Positions 25,870 through 35,800 of a DNA stretch of 64,000 bases are shown here, one piece after another (the stretch's first letter is position 1; each line of letters opens with the position of its first letter). The DNA is from Funiculus sociatus GB2-C1 (lineage in GTDB: Bacteria > Cyanobacteriota > Cyanobacteriia > Cyanobacteriales > FACHB-T130): positions 1 to 64,000 of the forward strand of contig NZ_JAMPKJ010000005.1 in assembly GCF_039962115.1 (NCBI RefSeq), given 5' to 3'. Position numbers and translations under genes: made by a program. The notes beneath the pieces are model-generated. The model searched no databases. It was not told where the DNA came from and saw nothing but the letters and a program-made list of their open reading frames with translations.

Positions 25870-28203
25870 TCACCTGCTAATAACCTCATTTAAAGATTGC
25901 AACAACTGTTGTGTTGTGTAGGGTTTTGACAAAAAGTTTTTAATCCCCAAGTTAGCCACTTCAGTAACTCTCTCCTTGGACGCTAACCCACTGACAGCAA
26001 TAACTTTAACTTGCGGGTTAATTTTTTGTAAAGTGCGAATAGTTGTTGGCCCGTCCATAGAAGGCATCATCATATCGAGTAATACAACACTAATTTCCTC
26101 TTTGTGCTGGGCGTACACTAAGACTGCCTCAATTCCATCACTAGCAGTTAAGACTCGATAAGCATATGTTTCTAGGGATGTTTTAGTAACCTCAGCAATT
26201 GAGGCTTCATCATCAACAACAAGAATCAACTCTCCTTGTCCATTAGGCAGTTTAGATTCATCTTTTTCCACTTGCTGCACTTGCTTTGCCTGGACTGCTG
26301 GCAAGTAAACCTTAAACTCTGTGCCTTTTCCAACTTCGCTATATACGTTTATAAAACCGCCATGACTTTTGACAATCCCAAGAACAGTTGAAAGCCCCAA
26401 TCCCGTACCTTTGCCAAGCTCTTTAGTGGTAAAAAACGGCTCAAAAATTCTATCTAAAATATCAGAAGGCATACCCATTCCAGTATCTGAGACAGTAACA
26501 ACAATGTGGGAACCAACTTTGGCACCCGCGATCATTCGGGCATAGTTTTCATCAACCACAATATTCTCAGCAGAAATATTGAGAATCCCCCCATTTGGCA
26601 TGGCATCGCGAGCATTAACGGAAAGATTCATTAACACTTGATGCAGTTGTGTGGCATCTCCAGAGATAGTCCAAAGCTCTCTTGTCTGGATATCAGTACA
26701 AATTTGAATTGATTTAGGAAAAGTTTCTTGGACAATTTTTTTCAGCTCAAGAATTAGATGCCCTACTTGAATAGCTGTACGCTCACCTTCGATTCCTCTC
26801 GCAAATGACAGCACTTGCTTGACCAAATCAGCGCCGCGTTTAGTATTCGTTTCTAATATAGAAAGTAGGTGTTGACTTTGTTCGTCTTGGAGTTTTAGTT
26901 GCAGCAGTTGAACTGACATCAAAACAGGTGCCAGCACATTATTCAAGTCGTGGGCAATACCACTAGCAAGAGTTCCTAAACTCTCCAGACGCTGCCCTCT
27001 GAGAAACTGCCTTTCTAGTTGTTTTTTCTCTGTAATGTCAGTGTTGACAATTAAAACAGCTTTTGGTTTCTCTTGGTTATCGCGCACTAAAGTCCAGCGA
27101 CTTTCGACAATAATTACCTGGCCGGATTTCGTGACTTGATGCAACTCACCATACCACTCTCCGTAGGCGAACAAAATTTCGCTATATTCTGCCAGTTGGG
27201 ATGGAGTTTGCTTGTACAAAAGCTGATTGGTGTTTTTTCCTACTGCTTCCTCTTTATTCCAACCGTATAGACGCTCAGCACCTTTGCTCCAAAATAAGAT
27301 TTGGTTTTCTAGATTTTGCACAATAATAGCGTCTGTGGCGATATCCAGTAGAGCAGCTTGTTCGCGAATTTTCTGTTCTGAGTGCTTGCGTTCGGTGATA
27401 TTCATGTCAATTCCCGTCATCCGCACTGGCACGGAGCCTGTTTGGTCATAATAAACTTGACCTTTGGTTGCCACCCAATGAAGGCTACCGTCAGGCCAAA
27501 TAACGCGAAATTCAATATCGTAGTTCGCACCCTGCTCTAGGGCGCGTTGCACAGCTTGAGTTACTAAATTTCGGTCTTCAGGATGAACGCTCTCTAGAAA
27601 GCCTTCATAGGTGCCTCCAAATGATCCGGGAGCAAGCCCCAGGCTCGCTTCAGTGTTAGAGGAGTAAATAACTTTGCCGTTTTCGATGTCCCAGTCCCAA
27701 CTACCCATTTGGGCGGCTTCCAGGGCTAATCTCAGTCGCTCCTCGCTTAGTCGCGTGCGTTCAGTCTGCTGTTGTAATTCGGCTGCTGCGCGACTAGCTT
27801 CCAGGAGACGACGTACACGCTGGCGCAGAACTGCCCAGTGGATGGGCTTGGTGATGTAATCGATGGCACCTGCTTCAAATGCTTGATCGACTGATTCTTG
27901 ATCGTCAAGGGCAGTGATCATTAGTACGGGTGTGTTCTCGCCTCGCGCCGCCGAATTATCTTTGGGAAGTGTATTTAGTAGATGACAGCAGGTAAAGCCA
28001 TCCATAACTGGCATCATGGCATCCAACAGCACAATATCTGGGTGTAGGCGAGTGTAGGCGGCTAAACCTTCTTCTCCGTCACCAGCCTCTGCTACTTGAT
28101 ACCCTGCTTGTTCCATCGCTAGGCGAAGTTGAATCCGCGTGAATTTGTCGTCGTCTACGACGAGGATGAGGGGAGTATCTTTATTTTGTTCGGTGCTGTT
28201 CAT
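25870..28203 (-). CDS. hybrid sensor histidine kinase (REC-PAS-PAS-kinase-REC)
   Basis: A 777-residue cytoplasmic protein. An N-terminal receiver (phospho-acceptor Asp61 in [16 protein letters not shown], conserved KP at 119-120) leads to a short coiled coil and two PAS domains (about 155-270 and 285-390). The kinase core has His418 in [17 protein letters not shown] and a HATPase with [10 protein letters not shown] and [16 protein letters not shown]-terminal receiver (Asp710) completes it. The N-terminal receiver suggests it takes phosphate from an upstream kinase. Its start lies 2 bases after the stop of the larger hybrid kinase, so the two form one transcription unit and perhaps one relay. 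Confidence 0.92.
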   Translation of the reverse strand: MNSTEQNKDTPLILVVDDDKFTRIQLRLAMEQAGYQVAEAGDGEEGLAAYTRLHPDIVLLDAMMPVMDGFTCCHLLNTLPKDNSAARGENTPVLMITALDDQESVDQAFEAGAIDYITKPIHWAVLRQRVRRLLEASRAAAELQQQTERTRLSEERLRLALEAAQMGSWDWDIENGKVIYSSNTEASLGLAPGSFGGTYEGFLESVHPEDRNLVTQAVQRALEQGANYDIEFRVIWPDGSLHWVATKGQVYYDQTGSVPVRMTGIDMNITERKHSEQKIREQAALLDIATDAIIVQNLENQILFWSKGAERLYGWNKEEAVGKNTNQLLYKQTPSQLAEYSEILFAYGEWYGELHQVTKSGQVIIVESRWTLVRDNQEKPKAVLIVNTDITEKKQLERQFLRGQRLESLGTLASGIAHDLNNVLAPVLMSVQLLQLKLQDEQSQHLLSILETNTKRGADLVKQVLSFARGIEGERTAIQVGHLILELKKIVQETFPKSIQICTDIQTRELWTISGDATQLHQVLMNLSVNARDAMPNGGILNISAENIVVDENYARMIAGAKVGSHIVVTVSDTGMGMPSDILDRIFEPFFTTKELGKGTGLGLSTVLGIVKSHGGFINVYSEVGKGTEFKVYLPAVQAKQVQQVEKDESKLPNGQGELILVVDDEASIAEVTKTSLETYAYRVLTASDGIEAVLVYAQHKEEISVVLLDMMMPSMDGPTTIRTLQKINPQVKVIAVSGLASKERVTEVANLGIKNFLSKPYTTQQLLQSLNEVISR

Positions 28204-28205
28204 TA

Positions 28206-31200
28206 CTAATTCTGCTGGCGTTCTATTTGCAAAGCCGCTTTGACCCTTTGATATTCCGTTTCCAGCTGAGGCAATTTTTCTATTCCACTTTCAGTATTAC
28301 CACTACGACTGATTATTTCTAATTCTTTACAAAAATTGGAGAAGGTTATTGCTCCTAATGTGGCACTGCTTGATTTGAGAGTATGGGTTGCCTGTCGCAA
28401 TTGTGTCGCATTTCCTTGTTGGAGTGCTGTTGCGATCGCGCTGATTAGTTTTGGCGTATCTTCAAGGTAGCAATCAATCATCTCAGCTACAATCGAGCCG
28501 GAATTTTCACCAATCATTTTGCGGAATGATTGCATTACCTTGGCATCGATGGCATTGGGGGATTTGGGAATTGGGGAATTGGGGATTGGGGATTGGGGAT
28601 TGGGGATTGGGGGTTGGGAATTCTTACTCTCCCCCTCTCCCCAGTCCCTTGTCCCCAGTCCCTTGTCCCCAGTCCCTTGTCCCCAGTCCCCAGCTTCTTT
28701 GGGTTGACACTTGCTTAGGGCTGTAATCAGTGCTTCTATCCGGATGGGTTTGCTAACATAGTCGTCCATGCCCGCATTCAGACACTCTTCGCGATCGCCT
28801 TGCATGGCATTGGCTGTCATCGCAATAATGTAAGGGCGATCATTGCACCATTCCTCCACAATGCGGCGAGTTGCACTCAAGCCATCCATTTCTGGCATCT
28901 GCACATCCATCAGCACCAGATCATAAGACTGGTGGCGTAAAGCTTCCAATACTTCTAATCCATTGTTAGCTATATCTGCTTGATAGCCAATTTGTTTTAA
29001 TAATTGCAAAGCTACCTTTTGATTCACTATATTATCTTCAGCCAACAGAATTCTTAGAGGAAACTCTACCCCTAGTTGGGAATTTATCTGAGGGATGTTA
29101 GAGCGAGAATGCTTTACTTGAATAGGCTGTTGCGCTAAAACATTGCCTAATACATTATAGAGATGGGATTGTTTTACTGGCTTAGTTAGGAAAGCTGCGA
29201 AATCTACAGTTCCAGAGACAGGATTAATTATTTCTGACCTATTGATAGAGGTCAATACGATTAAGGGCAATTTTTCGTACTTAGGCAGTTGGCGAATTTC
29301 TGCTGCTAAAGTCATACCATCCATTTGTGGCATCTGCATATCCAGAATTGCCATATCAAATGCTTCCCCTAACTTTAGCAATTCCAAAGCTTGAAAGCCT
29401 GATTCAGATTCTTTGGTTAGCATTCCCCAAGATTGGGTTTGTAGCCTTAAAATTTTACGATTTGTAGCGTTATCATCTACAATCAGCACTTTTTTACCAT
29501 TCAACCGAGGTGGTAAATTATTAGTACCAATGAGTGCGGAATGGGGATATGATGCAGCAACTATGGTGAAATAAAAAGTAGAACCAATCGATTTTGGATG
29601 GTGGGGAATTGGGAATTGGGAATTGGGAATTGGTAACTCACCGACTTTCCCCTCCTCCCCAGTCGCCAGCCCCCAGCCTCCAGTCAATGTAAAATCTTTA
29701 GGAGGATTTCCAGCGATCGCGCCTTTACTCTCTACCCACATCTGACCGCCCATTATTTCGCACAGTTGTTTACCTATTGCTAAACCTAGCCCTGTGCCTC
29801 CATACTGGCGAGTTGTGGAAGAATCCACTTGACTGAATGACTGAAAAAGACGGTCGATTCTGTCTGGGGGAATACCAATTCCGGTGTCTGTGACAGCAAA
29901 TTGAATTTCGTATTTTTGTTTGTTGTCCGTTAACGTTGTCAAGTTGTTAAAACCTGATACGTGTTCAAGAGAACTTGACAATTCCGAGTCAATTAACAAC
30001 GGACGACTGGCCACTGACAGAACAACTTCCCCTGTCTGTGTGAACTTGACCGCATTACTTAGTAAATTTATTAATATTTGGCGTAATCGAGTCGCATCAC
30101 CGACAATTGATATAGGGACTTCCGGATGAATTAAATAGGCTAATTCAATACCTTTTTCTGCTGCTTTAAAAGCTACTAAATCAAGAGATTCTTCAACACA
30201 ATTTCTAAGAACAAAAGAATGTTCTTCTAACTCCAGTTTCCCTGACTCAATTTTAGAAAGGTCGAGGATGTCGTTAATTAGTGTTAGTAACGCATCGCTA
30301 CTGTTCTGGGTTGTTTCCGCGAAATCACGCTGCTGTTCGGTTAACTCTGTACCAAGTAGCAAACCCGTCATACCAATGATGGCATTCATTGGGGTACGGA
30401 TTTCGTGACTCATATTGGCTAAAAATTGGCTCTTGATGCGAGTTGCTTCCTCAGCAGCAGCTTTTGCTTTTTCTAATTCCTGATTCGCCTCGGATAATTC
30501 CAGGGTGCGTTCAATTAGAGCTTGCCGTGCGAAATAACGCTCAGTAATATCATCTAATATCCACAGACGACCGGGTACATCGCGTACCTTGGTTGGTGTA
30601 CTAGAAAGGCTCAAAACTTTGGGCTGCGGTTTATTAAAAACCCAATTCCAGTTACGAATTACAGCTTGAGGTTGGGAGAAAAACTGGGCCGCCAGTGCCA
30701 TAATTTCCGCTTGATTATCAGCGCTGGTACGCAATATAGCCATTGCTTGCGCGATTGCTGGTGGTTCTACAGCGCCGGGAGAAAGTTCCAGTTGTTCGGC
30801 GGCTGCTTGATTGACCCAGCCTTGTTCGCCACTCTCATCAACAAAAACTACTCCTTGATGGATTGTCTCTAGCATGGCACCAAAGCGTGCCTGTAGCTTA
30901 TCCAGGTTTAAGGTAGTATCGCAGAACTTGATCAGGGTGCCTAACTCGCCAAGTAATGACTCGATAAATTGGCGCAGATTTGAGGAAATGTCAGTTTGAC
31001 GATGCCAAATCAGTAGGATAGCACCCCGGAATGCTCCCGTCTTATCCGAAGTTAGGGCAGGTTGGAGTGGGAGTATAGCTAATGACTTAGTGCCTTGGGC
31101 TAATAAGACATGAGATGCGCCGGGGGTTGCTTTGTAGTCTGTATAGTAGAGACAACAGTTTTGCTCTAGTGCCTCTGCAAACAAGCTGGGAGTTGTAACT

Positions 31201-31766
31201 TGATTGGGGAGAGCCTTTGGAGGTATACATACCAAGGCTTCAGCGGTGACATCATCAAGTTGGCGTAGCGCGATCGCTGCATCTGCACGAGTTAAGGAGT
31301 GCAGTAACTCCAGGGCTTGCTCAAGCAGTTTATCTGGTGTAGCATTTGTCTGATCATCCGTGAGTTTAGCCAGCAGGGATTGAGAAGCCAACCGCCACTC
31401 AATGCCCCGCAGGAAAGAGCCAAAGTTAGTACCGAATACAGCTGCGCTACCCAGTTCTATTGACTGACGCAACAGCCCTAGATCGCGCAACAGCGCTACG
31501 ATTAGGGTCATAAGCCCCACCGATAGAGCAACGCGCCAGCTTTTTAGCGGTGACAGCGTGCATAATGTCAAGATGACTGGGGCAAAAAGCTGTCCGGGTG
31601 TCCATCCTGATCCCACGCCTAAGCCGACAAGAAAGAGGGTTAGCCATAGTAAGGCTGGTCTAAATGTCGGTAGCCACTCAGGAGCAGGACGCAGCAGTAA
31701 CGGCGACCAAAGACGATTTAGAATTAAGCGGCGAAACATGGGGAAAGGTGCTGCATCTAGCGGCAT
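28206..31766 (-). CDS. membrane hybrid histidine kinase (GAF-PAS-kinase-REC-REC-HPt)
   Basis: About 1186 residues. Domains in order: two or three membrane helices ([44 protein letters not shown]), a GAF-like region, a PAS region ([28 protein letters not shown]), the HisKA box [19 protein letters not shown], HATPase ([18 protein letters not shown]), two receivers ([34 protein letters not shown]), and a C-terminal HPt ([11 protein letters not shown]). This is a BarA-like unorthodox kinase. I chose the ATG at 31766: the earlier frame start at 31826 lies inside a palindrome. Repeat-derived linkers interrupt it twice. Confidence 0.92.
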   Translation of the reverse strand: MPLDAAPFPMFRRLILNRLWSPLLLRPAPEWLPTFRPALLWLTLFLVGLGVGSGWTPGQLFAPVILTLCTLSPLKSWRVALSVGLMTLIVALLRDLGLLRQSIELGSAAVFGTNFGSFLRGIEWRLASQSLLAKLTDDQTNATPDKLLEQALELLHSLTRADAAIALRQLDDVTAEALVCIPPKALPNQVTTPSLFAEALEQNCCLYYTDYKATPGASHVLLAQGTKSLAILPLQPALTSDKTGAFRGAILLIWHRQTDISSNLRQFIESLLGELGTLIKFCDTTLNLDKLQARFGAMLETIHQGVVFVDESGEQGWVNQAAAEQLELSPGAVEPPAIAQAMAILRTSADNQAEIMALAAQFFSQPQAVIRNWNWVFNKPQPKVLSLSSTPTKVRDVPGRLWILDDITERYFARQALIERTLELSEANQELEKAKAAAEEATRIKSQFLANMSHEIRTPMNAIIGMTGLLLGTELTEQQRDFAETTQNSSDALLTLINDILDLSKIESGKLELEEHSFVLRNCVEESLDLVAFKAAEKGIELAYLIHPEVPISIVGDATRLRQILINLLSNAVKFTQTGEVVLSVASRPLLIDSELSSSLEHVSGFNNLTTLTDNKQKYEIQFAVTDTGIGIPPDRIDRLFQSFSQVDSSTTRQYGGTGLGLAIGKQLCEIMGGQMWVESKGAIAGNPPKDFTLTGGWGLATGEEGKVGELPIPNSQFPIPHHPKSIGSTFYFTIVAASYPHSALIGTNNLPPRLNGKKVLIVDDNATNRKILRLQTQSWGMLTKESESGFQALELLKLGEAFDMAILDMQMPQMDGMTLAAEIRQLPKYEKLPLIVLTSINRSEIINPVSGTVDFAAFLTKPVKQSHLYNVLGNVLAQQPIQVKHSRSNIPQINSQLGVEFPLRILLAEDNIVNQKVALQLLKQIGYQADIANNGLEVLEALRHQSYDLVLMDVQMPEMDGLSATRRIVEEWCNDRPYIIAMTANAMQGDREECLNAGMDDYVSKPIRIEALITALSKCQPKEAGDWGQGTGDKGLGTRDWGEGESKNSQPPIPNPQSPIPNSPIPKSPNAIDAKVMQSFRKMIGENSGSIVAEMIDCYLEDTPKLISAIATALQQGNATQLRQATHTLKSSSATLGAITFSNFCKELEIISRSGNTESGIEKLPQLETEYQRVKAALQIERQQN
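28556..28692. repeat. GGGGATT/CCCCAGT-CCCTTGT repeat block inside the hybrid kinase
   Basis: GGGAATT and GGGGATT heptamers are followed by units of the TCCCTTGTCCCCAG type. On the minus strand they read as [11 protein letters not shown] and PIPNPQSP. The block lies in the linker between the second receiver and the HPt domain and stays in frame. Confidence 0.9.
29601..29690. repeat. GGGAATT repeat block inside the hybrid kinase
   Basis: Four GGGAATT-type heptamers and a CCCCAGTCGCCAGCCCCC-like stretch lie between the HATPase and first receiver. They are read on the minus strand as a [20 protein letters not shown]-type linker. Confidence 0.8.
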
Positions 31767-31806
31767 ATCGCAACGAGTAATGCTTATGCCATTTTGGATT
31801 TTGAAC

Positions 31807-31833
31807 TGTAGAGATGCGAATCGCATCTCTACA
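31807..31833. repeat. palindrome upstream of the hybrid kinase
   Basis: Perfect 13-base arms (TGTAGAGATGCGA and TCGCATCTCTACA) meet with one central base. It lies between the RsbQ-like gene and the kinase start. It is related to the palindrome at 16514. It could terminate or attenuate read-through between the two genes, but no T-run follows. Confidence 0.8.
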
Positions 31834-31880
31834 AAGATTTAGCTAAAAAAGTCAAAACGTTACAAGTCTCAACCTAAGTA

Positions 31881-32681
31881 TTATGCAGCTATGCTATCAG
31901 CGATCGCATTCGTTACCACTTCGGGGGCGCTGATATGCGGTAAGTGTCCCTTGGCGTTGATGTTTACCAGCTTACCTTTAGGAATTTTATCTGCCAGATA
32001 CTGACCGACTTGGGTTGGCACAGCAATATCGTCACTCGCCTGGAGAATCACCGTTGGTACAGTTAATCGAGGCAACTCGGTTCTATGGTCAGACTGGAAA
32101 ATCACGCGAGAGACGGCTTGGGCGATGTCCGGACGGACAGCCGCAAGGGTCTTGGCAAATTCTGCCGCTAACTCAGGTTGATCCTGGGTAGCCATTGCTA
32201 TAGGAGCAAACCCAGCCGCCCAAGCATAATAGTTGGTTGACATGGAGTCATAGAGCGCATCCAAATCAGACTGCTCAAAGCCGCCGTAATATCCCATATC
32301 ATTGAGATAACGGGGAGAGGCATCGAGAAAAACCAGCTGGCTGAAGCAATCAGGCTCTACTAATGCTGCCAGCAAGCTTACCATTCCACTAACAGAGTGA
32401 CCAACCAGGATGCTCTTAGTTAGCTTTAACTCGGCACACAGATCCAGCAAATCTTCTGCATAGCTGTAGAGACTGGTGTAGCGGCGCGGACTATAAGCTC
32501 CAAAATCTGACTTACCCGCGCCTACATGGTCGAACAGTACGATCCGGAAATCAGACGCAAAAGTTGCTACCTGGTGTCTCCAGGCTGTCTGATCGGAGCC
32601 GAATCCGTGGGCAAAGATGATTGTGCGATCGCCCTGACCCACAATATTGACATTATTCCGCTGCATGATGCTAGTTGCCAT
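31881..32681 (-). CDS. alpha/beta hydrolase, RsbQ/KAI2-like
   Basis: A 266-residue alpha/beta hydrolase that resembles Bacillus RsbQ and plant KAI2/D14 along its whole length. It shares the opening pattern RNNVNIVGQGDRTIIFAHGFGSDQTAW, the region RIVLFDHVGAGKSDFGAY, the strand SPRYLND and the C-terminal KGHLPH. The triad is Ser96 (GHSVSG), Asp217 or 218 (ASDDIAVP) and His246. RsbQ is needed for the PAS-phosphatase RsbP to sense energy stress, probably through a small molecule. Here the next genes on the same strand are two PAS-containing hybrid kinases, so a sensing role is plausible. GGAG precedes the ATG at 32681. Confidence 0.88.
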   Translation of the reverse strand: MATSIMQRNNVNIVGQGDRTIIFAHGFGSDQTAWRHQVATFASDFRIVLFDHVGAGKSDFGAYSPRRYTSLYSYAEDLLDLCAELKLTKSILVGHSVSGMVSLLAALVEPDCFSQLVFLDASPRYLNDMGYYGGFEQSDLDALYDSMSTNYYAWAAGFAPIAMATQDQPELAAEFAKTLAAVRPDIAQAVSRVIFQSDHRTELPRLTVPTVILQASDDIAVPTQVGQYLADKIPKGKLVNINAKGHLPHISAPEVVTNAIADSIAA

Positions 32682-33159
32682 CGGTCAGGACTCCTGTCTC
32701 CATTCTTTAAACATGCGCCAAAAATGCTCACTGAAAAAAAGTCATATATTATAGTTCCCTCAAAACATCAATAGCTAACGGAGGGCATCAAAAGGTTATA
32801 CAGCAACCAGTTCCTTTGAGGCGATAATAGTCGCCAAAAACAAGCACTATGTCCTATAAGTTCCAAAAGTTTAAGAATTATAGATGCTTATATGATAAAA
32901 CTTCCAAATACCAAAGGCAAAGCAGCTGCTGGATGGCTCTGTTTACTTTACCCCGCACACCTCGCCGCAGGTTCACCTAGTTGCAGGGTAATTCTAGGCG
33001 TGGGTGCGATACATTCCCCCCAACTGAGAAACACTATATACAGCAAGCACCTTCCGTAAACCAGCAAGAGTAATCTCAAATCTAAAATTTTAATGACTCC
33101 AATTCGGGATAGGATTAACTCTGATTTTGCTTTTCTATCTCGTTTGGCGAAAAATACTT
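32682..33159. other. intergenic between the RsbQ-like gene and psb27
   Basis: About 480 bases with no gene. A stretch near 33005-33045 (GATACATTCCCCCCAACTGA) resembles one near 60740-60775 (ATATATTCCACCCAACTGAG), so a dispersed repeat copy is likely. The region must contain divergent promoters, not identified. Confidence 0.4.
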
Positions 33160-33561
33160 ATGAAGCGCTATTTATCACGTCTACTTGCCATTGTTTTAGT
33201 TTTTGCGATCGCTATGACGGGCTGTTCCTCAAACAGCGCAGTCGGCTTGAGTGGAGATTACCGCTCTGATACATTGGCATTGTTGCAAAATTTGAGAACA
33301 GCCATTGAATTACCAGAAGGTACGCCAGACAAGGCAGCAGCTCAGGCACAAGCGCGTCAGACAATTAATGATTTTGCCTCCCGCTATCGGCGGGATAGCT
33401 CTGTCACCAAGCTGAGTTCGTTCACAACTATGCGAACCGCTTTGAACTCCCTTGCAGGTCATTACAGCTCTTACCCTAACCGTCCTTTGCCGGAAAAACT
33501 CAAGAATCGCTTAGAGCAAGAGTTCCAGCAGGTGGAAACTGCTCTCAGACGAGGAGCTTGA
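33160..33561 (+). CDS. psb27: photosystem II assembly lipoprotein Psb27
   Basis: A 133-residue precursor with a signal peptide ending in the lipobox AMTGC (Cys22). The mature four-helix protein has the Psb27 pattern (GDYRSDTLALLQNLRTAIELPEG, ARQTINDFASRYRRD, NSLAGHYSSYPNRPLPEKLKNRLEQEF). Psb27 sits on the lumenal side of CP43 in assembly and repair intermediates of photosystem II. I chose the ATG at 33160, which begins MKRYLSRLLA, because an upstream TTG would add 11 residues before the signal peptide. A hairpin follows the stop. Confidence 0.95.
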   Translation: MKRYLSRLLAIVLVFAIAMTGCSSNSAVGLSGDYRSDTLALLQNLRTAIELPEGTPDKAAAQAQARQTINDFASRYRRDSSVTKLSSFTTMRTALNSLAGHYSSYPNRPLPEKLKNRLEQEFQQVETALRRGA

Positions 33562-33568
33562 AGTAAAG

Positions 33569-33617
33569 GCTCTCATGCAAAAGGAAAAAATGAAGTATTC
33601 TTTTTTTGCATGAGAGC
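33569..33617 (+). terminator. hairpin after psb27
   Basis: GCTCTCATGCAAAA (33569-33582) pairs with TTTTGCATGAGAGC (33604-33617) around an A/T-rich loop, 8 bases after the stop. The T-rich run is inside the second arm rather than after it. Confidence 0.6.
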
Positions 33618-33858
33618 ATCAGAGTTTTTATACCCTTGGAGCGATCGCCGCAGTGCTTCAAACAGTTAAGATGCGGCAGCTAGCGCTGCTTGCTTATAGG
33701 TGCATATCTACTAAATGCTTATATTTCTCGGAAAAACTTTTCCAAAATCTGTATAAAGTCAATCAAAAAGTGCTGTTATGATGCTTTTTCAGTGAAAGGG
33801 AATGATGACACCTTATTTCCCACCTTTCGTCTGATAAACAGACACATATAACAGTTCA

Positions 33859-35388
33859 ATGAAATTGGTGTATAGGAGGAAGTCCTTGACTCAGGCATCG
33901 CTAAAGTTGCCGCAACAGTGGCGGCGTCTCTATCGCGGCTTGGTCGCGGCAGTGCTGACAAGTAGTAGTCTTGTCAATCTGTGGTTGGTACAACCAGCCG
34001 AAGCTCAAACAAAGGCATATTGCCAATTATCAGCAGATGCGATCGCAGAAAAAGAAAGTCTGCGCTCCTCAGCCTTAAAGGGAAACCCAGATGCTCAAAC
34101 CCGCTACAAAGCGCTCTTGAAAAAACACGCAGAGCGTTTGCAGCAATGTCGCTCGCAAACCTGGCCCCGCACTCAGGCAATTTGGCTGCGCCTGTATCCA
34201 TGCGATATCCGTCAGGGTGCCCTCGATGAACTTATGGATCGTCTGGTTAACCGAGGCTACAACCAAGTTTATGTGGAAACCTTTGCTGATGGTCAGGTGT
34301 TGTTGCCCGTCGCCGAAAACCGCACTCCTTGGCCTTCCGTAGTCCGAACCCCTGGTGCAGAAAAAGTTGACTTATTAGCACAAGCGATTAACAAAGGGCA
34401 TGAGCGGGGGCTGAAAGTTTACGCCTGGATGTTTAGCATGAACTTCGGCTACTCCTACTCTCAGCGAAGCGATCGCCAAGAGGTTTTAGCTCGTGACGGC
34501 AAGGGACAGACCAGTTCCTCGGTTGTCGAGGATGGCTCTCAAGTCTTCATAGATCCCTACAACCCCCTAGCCAAACGAGATTATTACGACCTGGTGCAGG
34601 CTATGGTTCGCCGTCGTCCGGATGGGGTACTTTTTGACTACATTCGGTATCCACGGCAGGCAGGTGCCAGCTCTGTAGTTACCAAAGTCCAAGACTTATG
34701 GATTTATGGAGACGGTGCACGAGAAGCTTTGTATCAACGCGCTCTTAACAACAAGGGACGAGATTTAATTCAGCGTTACTTGACAAAAGGCTTTATTCGT
34801 GCAGGTGATGTTGCAGAGGTGGATAAGCTTTACCCGCAGGAAGGATCGCCGCTTTGGCAGGGACGTAAACCCCCGGAGGAGGAAATGAAAGCCACCCCTG
34901 GTCAGCGTCAACCATTGCTGCAATGGGAGCTGTGGCAATTGAGTGTTGCCCACGCTGCTCAAGGCGTTCTGGATTTTATAAATTTAGCCAGCCAGCCTGC
35001 GGCTAGGCAAGGAATTACCACCGGGGCAGTGTTTTTTCCAGAGGGGAACCAACCCATCGGACAGGGAGGTTATGATTCCAGAATCCAGCCTTGGGATCGG
35101 TTTCCGGCTTCTATGGAGTGGCATCCGATGTCCTACGGAACCTGCGGCAGCACCAACTGCATTGTCTCCCAAGTTCAGCGAGTCTTGAGCCAGGCACCGC
35201 CGGGAACTCAGGTTCAACCAGTATTGGCGGGAGCCTGGGGAAAGTCGTATAATTCTCGCCCATCGCTAGAAGACCAGATGCAGGCAATTCGCTCTGGAAC
35301 CCCACAAATTAACGCAGTGAGCCATTTTGCCTTCTCCTGGCAAGAACCGGAAGTAGATCGCGATCGCAAATCCTGCCGTTCCCGCTAA
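33859..35388 (+). CDS. family 10-like glycosylhydrolase (GHL10 type), exported
   Basis: A 509-residue protein with an N-terminal signal segment (VAAVLTSSSLVNLWLVQPAEAQ, cleavage near residue 50). The barrel-like domain has AIWLRLYPCDIRQGALDELMDRLVNRGYNQVYVETFADGQ and VYAWMFSMNFGYSY, then FIDPYNPLAKRDYYDLVQAM and DGVLFDYIRYPR. This is the GHL10/DUF187 pattern found in proteins that act on peptidoglycan-like or other polysaccharides, such as DigH. Likely a periplasmic or outer-surface hydrolase; the substrate is unknown. Start is the ATG at 33859, preceded by an A/T-rich leader. Confidence 0.78.
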   Translation: MKLVYRRKSLTQASLKLPQQWRRLYRGLVAAVLTSSSLVNLWLVQPAEAQTKAYCQLSADAIAEKESLRSSALKGNPDAQTRYKALLKKHAERLQQCRSQTWPRTQAIWLRLYPCDIRQGALDELMDRLVNRGYNQVYVETFADGQVLLPVAENRTPWPSVVRTPGAEKVDLLAQAINKGHERGLKVYAWMFSMNFGYSYSQRSDRQEVLARDGKGQTSSSVVEDGSQVFIDPYNPLAKRDYYDLVQAMVRRRPDGVLFDYIRYPRQAGASSVVTKVQDLWIYGDGAREALYQRALNNKGRDLIQRYLTKGFIRAGDVAEVDKLYPQEGSPLWQGRKPPEEEMKATPGQRQPLLQWELWQLSVAHAAQGVLDFINLASQPAARQGITTGAVFFPEGNQPIGQGGYDSRIQPWDRFPASMEWHPMSYGTCGSTNCIVSQVQRVLSQAPPGTQVQPVLAGAWGKSYNSRPSLEDQMQAIRSGTPQINAVSHFAFSWQEPEVDRDRKSCRSR

Positions 35389-35431
35389 GTTACTCGTTCC
35401 TGGGTTGCGGCCTCGGAACGAATAACCAGCT

Positions 35432-35641
35432 GTGTTAAGATCCAAGCAATTAAGTTTTAGCCGCGAGTGGCTCTACTGGTACGATTCCAACTCTAAGCGT
35501 TTCCCGGCACCAGAGAATGTTATTCAACAGGAGCGCCAACGAGCTGAAGTTAAACGCCAACGCGCTGACAGGGCTGAACAGCAGCTTGCCCAATTAATGG
35601 CTAAGTTACAAGAGCGAGGAATCGATCTCAAAGAGCTTTAG
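35432..35641 (+). pseudogene. C-terminal fragment of a Uma2-family (DUF820) endonuclease gene
   Basis: A 69-codon frame opening at a GTG without a ribosome site. Its sequence (YWYDSNSKRFPAPENVIQQE, then RAEVKRQRADRAEQQLAQLM and LQERGIDLKEL) is the typical C-terminal coiled-coil tail of Uma2 proteins, which normally have about 190 residues and a PD-(D/E)XK core upstream. The core is missing. It lies between dispersed palindromes, suggesting loss by recombination. Confidence 0.7.
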
Positions 35642-35715
35642 AAAAAGCGATCTCTTTTCATATTAGTGGTTAACGCTTCCCTGTACCACGGCTTTAACTT
35701 ATTGTCAATTAGCAA

Positions 35716-35748
35716 GACTCATTCCCAGACTGAGTCTGGGAATGAGTC
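35716..35748. repeat. 33-base palindrome of the GACTCATTCCCAGACT family
   Basis: Two 16-base arms (GACTCATTCCCAGACT) meet around one base. A second related but shorter element (TCTCGTTCCCAGGCTCAGCC) follows at about 35760-35785. The block lies between the Uma2 fragment and the leuS 3' end. Confidence 0.75.
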
Positions 35749-35800
35749 GGAAGAGAACTTTTCTCGTTCCCAGGCTCAGCCTGGTGCCTCCACCCTAAAC

